Shown: positions 58,780 to 64,000 of the stretch, piece by piece
Layout of the letters: every line of letters begins with the position of its first letter
Numbering within the stretch: the first letter of the stretch is position 1
Source: Rhizophagus clarus
Lineage: Eukaryota > Glomeromycota > Glomeromycetes > Glomerales > Glomeraceae
NCBI GenBank assembly: GCA_015698045.1
Contig: BLAL01000229.1
Location: forward strand, 1,152,001 to 1,216,000
Reading direction: 5' to 3'
DNA length: 64,000 bases
The notes under the pieces: generated by a model
The model's input: only the letters and a program-made list of their open reading frames with translations
What the model was told of the DNA's origin: nothing
Databases searched by the model: none
Made by a program: the position numbers and the translations under genes

Positions 58780-59450
58780 CGGAGGAAAATCTAGGCAACG
58801 TTCGACACATGATGTTCTGCAGAATGGACCCATGAACAGATTTTGAACGCTTTAAATACATGGGGAAAACCATAAAATTCACGGCGAAAAAAATTTTCAA
58901 ACCCAATGGGTGAAGATTATCCTGGGACGACATGGTGCGCAGCCACTTTGATGGCGGCCTATCAGTTATGGATGTGCTCATTCGGCAACACACCCATCCG
59001 ATGGTTTCCAGGAAACTGGTCGCCAAAAGAACGTAAAAATTGTGAACAATTTCGTCTGGTATGGAGAAATAGCCTAGAAGGCGGAAGCTCAACATACCCA
59101 ATGCCTGGTCAACCGTAATATGCAATCAGAATTCTTAGCTCGATACAATATTAAGGCCTATAAAGCCATTAAAGTGCCTATAAGGGGAAGACAACTCATC
59201 AGATATGTTGGAACGTCGTTTGATATACACATAATTGGTCTCGTGGAGAACCTGTTAGGTCCAAATCGAATCGGTCAGGCGACAAGCAGACTGATTCCTC
59301 TTCGTGAGCTCATCGAAACTTTCTCGGAGTGGGGAGTCATTTTGTATTTAGTTTACCTGAAGCCACACATAGTGGGATCTTTTGGATTAGTTTCGGGTTT
59401 AATTAAGTATAGTGGCGTCTATATCGGGAGGGAATCCAAATTGTAGGTCA
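58780..59450 (+). pseudogene. gag-like retroelement ORF1 fragment, copy 3
   Basis: The best of three copies. One frame reads EWTHEQILNALNTWGKP, a stop at 58873-58875, then GEDYPGTTWCAATLMAAYQL and GNTPIRWFPGNWSPKERK to a stop at 59118. The protein continues in another frame from 59120 (EFLARYNIKAYKAIKVPIRG). The order of a Trp/Cys segment, the RWFPGNWS..ER motif and an FLA..NIKAYK segment recalls gag-like proteins of fungal retroelements; this is recognition from memory of the family style, not a search. At least one stop and one frameshift make it non-functional. The - strand 123-codon frame (58754-59125) is its shadow. Confidence 0.55.
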
Positions 59451-59500
59451 TTTCACAAAAATACTAGTTTGATTGGTTATTTAGTTTAGCTAGATAGGTA

Positions 59501-59563
59501 ACATTCAATAGGAGATAAACGCGTTACTAATTATAAAAAAAAAAAAAAAACATTCAATAGGAG
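59501..59563 (+). mobile_element. Minimal retro-insertion, tail motif copy 2
   Basis: ACATTCAATAGGAG is perfectly duplicated at 59501-59514 and 59550-59563. Between the copies are only 35 bases: ATAAACGCGTTACTAATTAT and poly(A). The tail motif matches that at 8175-8194 (ATAAACACGTTACTAATC). It is a retro-insertion so truncated that about 20 template bases remain. Confidence 0.85.
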
Positions 59564-62365
59564 TGGCTTTTTTGTATAAATGTAATTTTTTTTACACGAT
59601 CCTGATCTGGTGTTCAATAAAAGTGATTAAAAAGAAAAAGAAAAAGAAAAAAAATGTGAAAGTAACGTTTATCACGGAAAATCGGAAGGACAATCGGATA
59701 GGGATTAATCCAATATTACTGCTTCCTCGGCACTTTATAATATAAGTAAATCCTTATTACAAATGTAAGACAATTAAACTATCTAAATAACTGCAAAAGA
59801 TACTGTTTTTCCACTCGCTCGTTTCGTCCCTCCTTATAGGACATTTATGACCATCAGACAAAATTGACCTCCGGACGAAATTGGCCTGAATTTTGGATTG
59901 TATATTAGTTAATCATCCGCTTCAGTTATCAATCCACTTGGTCTATGTCATATTGAAGAGATTCTAAAGTGGTTTTGGAAGGATTTAAGAGTAGTAAGTC
60001 ACAAGGTTATTGTTGAAACGTGAATTATAAGATCCGTTTGCACGACAAAGATTTTCTTCATACTTTCCTTTTTTTGTAATTTTGTTTTTGTAATAAATAG
60101 TCAGTACTTTAATAATATAATTATTTTTAATAATATTTATGATCACTTTTAATAAAGCTAGAGTAGCACATTTTCTAAAGTTGAAAGATGATGGATATTT
60201 TTATTTTAAGTGCTCTGATTTTGTAAAGGAAACAAGAAACAGTTGAAATAAAAAATTAGAAATTATTGAAATTATTGATTAAAATTAAATTGAATCCTAG
60301 ACTATTTTTTAAATTTTAAATTGATTTGATATATTCTTCAAACATCATCTTATTCAACAAATTTTAATTTTCATCATATTAATCTCAAGATAAAAATACT
60401 AGTGATATACTGTAAATTTCTTTTAATTTATCATCGTAATTATTTAAAAACTTAAATGATAATTTATATTTTCTTCGTGTCAACGTTCGTTTATTTTTAT
60501 TTTTATTTTTTTTTTAGGTCTAGGAAGCCGAAAGTATGGTTCCGGACTCCCATTTCGAAGGTAAGACTTTGAAATATATTTTAGTATAGAAATAGAGAAT
60601 TATTATGGATTTATAAGTAGTTTATATAGAATCAAAAATATTTTTGTTAATATATTTATTATATGCAAACATACAACCTAACTTTCATACTGTAACTTTT
60701 AAATCTTTCGAGGAACTTGTTTCCAGTTCTTGATTTAAGAAACTATAAATTGGGTATCTGCGATACAGCTAATATAGTGACAATTACTTAAATATTTAAA
60801 AATACACTATATAAATAATTATATATTTCTATTCTAACTTGTATAAATCAAAAATTGCATTATTGGTACTTATGGCATTATATTCATTTTTCTCTTATAA
60901 AAACCAATATAGCTGTTATATTGTTATTATAATTAAACTTTTATTTTTTAACTCACAAATGCATAATTTTTTCTAAATTATTATATTCTATAACTGAAAT
61001 GTTGAAATATTGTACAATTTTTATGATTTTCACGCATGAAACTTTGAAAATGTCACAATGGGTTTATTCCAATGGACATTGTAATTCGAATACATTGTAA
61101 TCTCACTTTCACCTATGTTGTTTTTAGTGAATATAGTTATACTTGTTATATTCTATCACTACTTGATATTCATAAGTGCGCCTATCAGCAATTGATTAAT
61201 TATTTTTTAAATATATGGGGTAGCATGTGAATAAGAATAGGATTCTTTACTGAATATATAAAAATTAGCCAATTTAAAATTGATGAATCTAATTATTATG
61301 TGATAGTTTGTTAACATTTTCACATTCTTGAGAATATGCAAAAATACTCATTATTAATTTATTATGAGCCTAAATTCAGTCTCTTCTCATTTTCATGGTG
61401 ATTCCTAATCTTTTATTAATATTCAAAGCATTATTTTGTTGGAATAAAATACGGTATAAATTTGTTGGAGATATTATTCAAGTTATATAAATGTTTTAAG
61501 GCATATTGACTTCTTAATCTATGTAATAATAATATTACCACATTTTTGTCATTAAATTGATCGTGATTAATGTTCATTTAAATTGAACAATCGATTATTG
61601 TTTTTTTTTTTAGTTTGCTAAATTTTAAAAATCTCTTAAAAAAATGATATAAGAATTTCTTTATTTTTAACCAAACTTCGTTGATAATGTTTTTTTTTGT
61701 TTTTTTGAAAGTATTACTTTATTTGTATTTAAGTACAAATATAGACGAAAATTAATAATAAAAAAATAATGATTTCACATTATAACATGATATAATTAAT
61801 ATAATAACAACAAAGTTGTTTAAAAATAAATAACAACGGACATTAAATACTAGGACTTGAATCATCGTAAAGTTGTATTTAGAAGATTAAAATGGCATTT
61901 GTTTTATTAACTATTATTACACTTATGATAAATAGTTTCGTTTAACATGAAAAATTGGAAGAAGGGGAAGAGGGAGAGAAAGGAATCGAAAAGGACATGT
62001 TAATCGAAATATTTATATGATGACAACCTAATTCTAATTCTATAAGCTATTTAAGACCAATCTTCTAATTTTTGTATTTCGAATGGGGTTTTGTTTACAT
62101 GAGAATAAAAAAATGATCTTTTTTATAAATCAATTATTTAAAAAGCAAAAACTAAATTTATGAAAGAAAAAAAATAAATTTAATATACACTAATTGAAAT
62201 TCATATCAGGAACAATTATATCTAAATAATGAAAATATTAAACTAATGTATTTTTTGCTTTTCACATTTTGCTTCATTGATCCTCTTATCGGACGAAATA
62301 TTTTCAGCTCTATTAAGTATTTTTAACTCTATTTTTCATTTTATAATTTGTAATGGTTTATTATT
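59564..62365. other. Long AT-rich intergenic stretch
   Basis: No gene is supported. One exon-like piece at 60518-60560 sits between TTTTTTTTTAG and GTAAGA and reads LGSRKYGSGLPFR. No neighbouring exon was recognised, so it is recorded only as a possibility. Confidence 0.35.
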
Positions 62366-62369
62366 AATC

Positions 62370-62495
62370 ATGGAAATTTTTTATACCAGTATTTCTTTCA
62401 ATGGGTTTTAGGTTACGTCCTTCACGACCAATTAATTCATCAATATAGATACGTTGAAGAATTTTAATAGTAATAGCGAACAGGGGTGGAAACTT
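62370..62495 (-). pseudogene. KH-domain exon remnant
   Basis: On the - strand the frame reads PPLFAITIKILQRIYIDELI, then GREGRNLKPIERNTGIK, and stops soon after on both sides. I-G-x-x-G followed by NLKPIE..TG is the core of a KH RNA-binding domain. It has no start codon and no further exons, so this is a gene scrap or an orphan exon. A second piece with the same 15 bases TTAATTGGTCGTGAA lies at 63310-63330. Confidence 0.45.
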
Positions 62496-63304
62496 TCATT
62501 GCCGTTCCATTTTCGTGAAGAATTGAAATAATTTTATTTACATTATTAAGAGAAAAAAAAAAAATTTTTTTTTTTTAGGATTTTTTTTTTTTTTTCTGAA
62601 TAATATGAATTCAAGATGGGATTATTTATAATTTGGAAATTTTCCCTATTCATACGACAAAAAATTATAAACAAAAGCACATTTTATTAATACAATAGAA
62701 GAATAAAAATGCTATTTTTTCGTTAATAAAAGCAATGTTAATAAAAGCAATAAGTTCTCAATCGCTAAAAGTATTACTGAATTTCTCAATTTATTTTTTA
62801 TTCATTGCCGGAATAAATGAACAAAATCTTCTTTTTACGCATGTTATTGTTACTATAATTAATGAAGTGAACAAAGACAAACTATAATAAGTCATAACAA
62901 AAAGGAATGTGTAGTCCGGATCACCAGAGCTATTTCCTCATTAAATTGAGACAAAAGCAAGGGTACAAGTAATTTACACGATTTGCACGTGAGTGTATCG
63001 TACTGTGCCTTCTGCGCGTACTGCGTTAAAAAACTATTTATATGTCGACCATTTCTATTTATAAATTATAAGATTTAATTAGTCCATAAATTACTTCTTT
63101 ATTTCATCCCAGCTTTTCCTCTATAAATTACTTATTGTTATTTCATCTCGGTCCGGTCCGGTCCGGTTCAGTCCATAAACAACACTGAACTGGGTTATCC
63201 GAAGTTAAACTATATCGGGTCAGGTTAGAGGTTTGGGAATGGGAAAGTAACTTAGACCATTTTAGTAATGAAATTTGATATTTGTATTATTTTGTAGCAG
63301 TTCT
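62496..63304. other. AT-rich intergenic DNA with CCGGT repeats
   Basis: At 63149-63172 there is a short run GGTCCGGTCCGGTCCGGTTC, the same CCGG-rich theme as in the dispersed repeats at 17.95 and 53.85 kb. A/T homopolymers lie at 62555-62600. No gene was seen. Confidence 0.35.
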
Positions 63305-63356
63305 CTCAGCAATGAGTTTCACGACCAATTAAATTTTTGGAAGGAATGAATCCATC
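63305..63356 (-). pseudogene. Second KH-like scrap
   Basis: The - strand reads GFIPSKNLIGRETHC and then stops. FIPSKNLIGRE resembles the IP..LIG start of a KH domain and shares a 15-base identity with the 62.4 kb remnant. It is very short, so the call is tentative. Confidence 0.25.
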
Positions 63357-64000
63357 ATAGTGTGTTTATTTATTTCAAAAATTAATTACATATTTTCTGA
63401 TTTACATTCTAGATAAATTTATGCGGGACCATTATAAGATGATATAGATTCGAAGGGATTTAACAAACAAAAATTGTTTCGTTCAATTTTGTAGTCGATG
63501 AAACATTTAAAATATACTAATTATAAATACTGTATATAATTAAATTAAGCAAATTTTTTAAAATTCAAAATTTTTAACGTATTTTATTAAAATAAAAATA
63601 AAGTAATTATTAAGACATGGGTAAATATTGATTTTTAATTATTCTAAATAGAAGAATATTATTAGAAAGAAAGTAAATATTTACATGATATTAGCGGGAC
63701 TTTAAATAAGAGATCTTTTGACAAAATTTCTTGAAATTTCTTGATTTAAACCACACTTACGTGGTGGACATTTGTCAATTTGTCATATATCGTTTTATCA
63801 TTTGAATCAAGTCATTCGTAAAAATATGTGTCATCAGACTTCGATATACTGATATATATTAAAAACTCAAATAATTTACTTTCCCAGTATCGGTACAACA
63901 GTATCGGTACAATATAACGTTTAAGTTCAGATATATCATTATATCAGAGTTCGACTGTATATCTTTCTACGTATCTACATAGCCACAAGTCAGAAGTGTC
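63357..64000. other. AT-rich intergenic DNA with a possible mariner-like end
   Basis: Read on the - strand from about 63958, ACAGTCGAACTCTGATATAA resembles the outer end of mariner/Tigger-like repeats. CAGTATCGGTACAA is doubled in tandem at about 63884-63910. The window ends before any partner end. Confidence 0.3.

Noticed and set aside
58754..59125. 123-codon - strand frame
   Set aside because: The + strand carries the retroelement motifs that recur at 48.0 kb.

Overview
The window looks like nuclear DNA of an arbuscular mycorrhizal fungus (Glomeromycotina, most like Rhizophagus). I infer this from the very AT-rich, gene-poor sequence, the short GT-AG introns, the expanded family of F-box/LRR-like genes beginning MSNLNxDIL, a tyrosine-kinase-like protein kinase fused to Sel1 repeats, and the heavy load of LINEs and small inverted-repeat transposons. 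No database search was possible.

Host genes. Five intronless F-box paralogues lie on the + strand (5449-6942, 15295-16773, 19303-20748, 48763-50157, 51255-52697). At least four share a recognisable TATA block just upstream. One five-exon kinase-Sel1 gene lies on the - strand (40559 down to 37825). A decayed paralogue of it (about 22825-23957, - strand) is cut off at the end of a transposon. One unrecognised 226-residue gene is at 58148-57468 (-). Products of the first two families would plausibly act in ubiquitin-ligase substrate choice and in signalling, but no substrate can be read from the sequence. The genes show no operon-like linkage.

Mobile DNA. A nearly complete LINE (about 24250-34043, +) has a gag-like ORF1 with RRM folds, CCHC knuckle and coiled coil. 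Its ORF2 carries an APE endonuclease, reverse transcriptase and RNase H. ORF2 is split by a 1309-bp inverted-repeat transposon (27903-29211) whose removal with one AAT target repeat restores the frame exactly. Four short retro-insertions with target-site duplications can be delimited: 659-1676, 4428-5258, 8159-8209 and 59515-59549. Two MITEs with clear target duplications are present (35198-35420, 8 bp; 50381-50506, TAA). Three eroded copies of one gag-like reading frame lie near 22.0, 48.0 and 59.0 kb.

Repeats. An array of about 880-bp units fills 9.27-13.06 kb and is followed by a 20-bp minisatellite. Other short arrays lie at 2.98-3.35, 47.29-47.46 and 48.33-48.43 kb, with purine-rich degenerate arrays at 1-0.56 and 55.6-56.5 kb. 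The rest is AT-rich intergenic DNA with a few eroded coding traces, including two KH-domain-like scraps near 62.4 and 63.3 kb.

I did not find an obvious new multi-gene system. The strongest new structural observations are the frame-exact nested transposon, the two minimal retro-insertions sharing one 3' tail motif, the transposon-truncated kinase gene, and the homogenised 880-bp array beside the F-box cluster.
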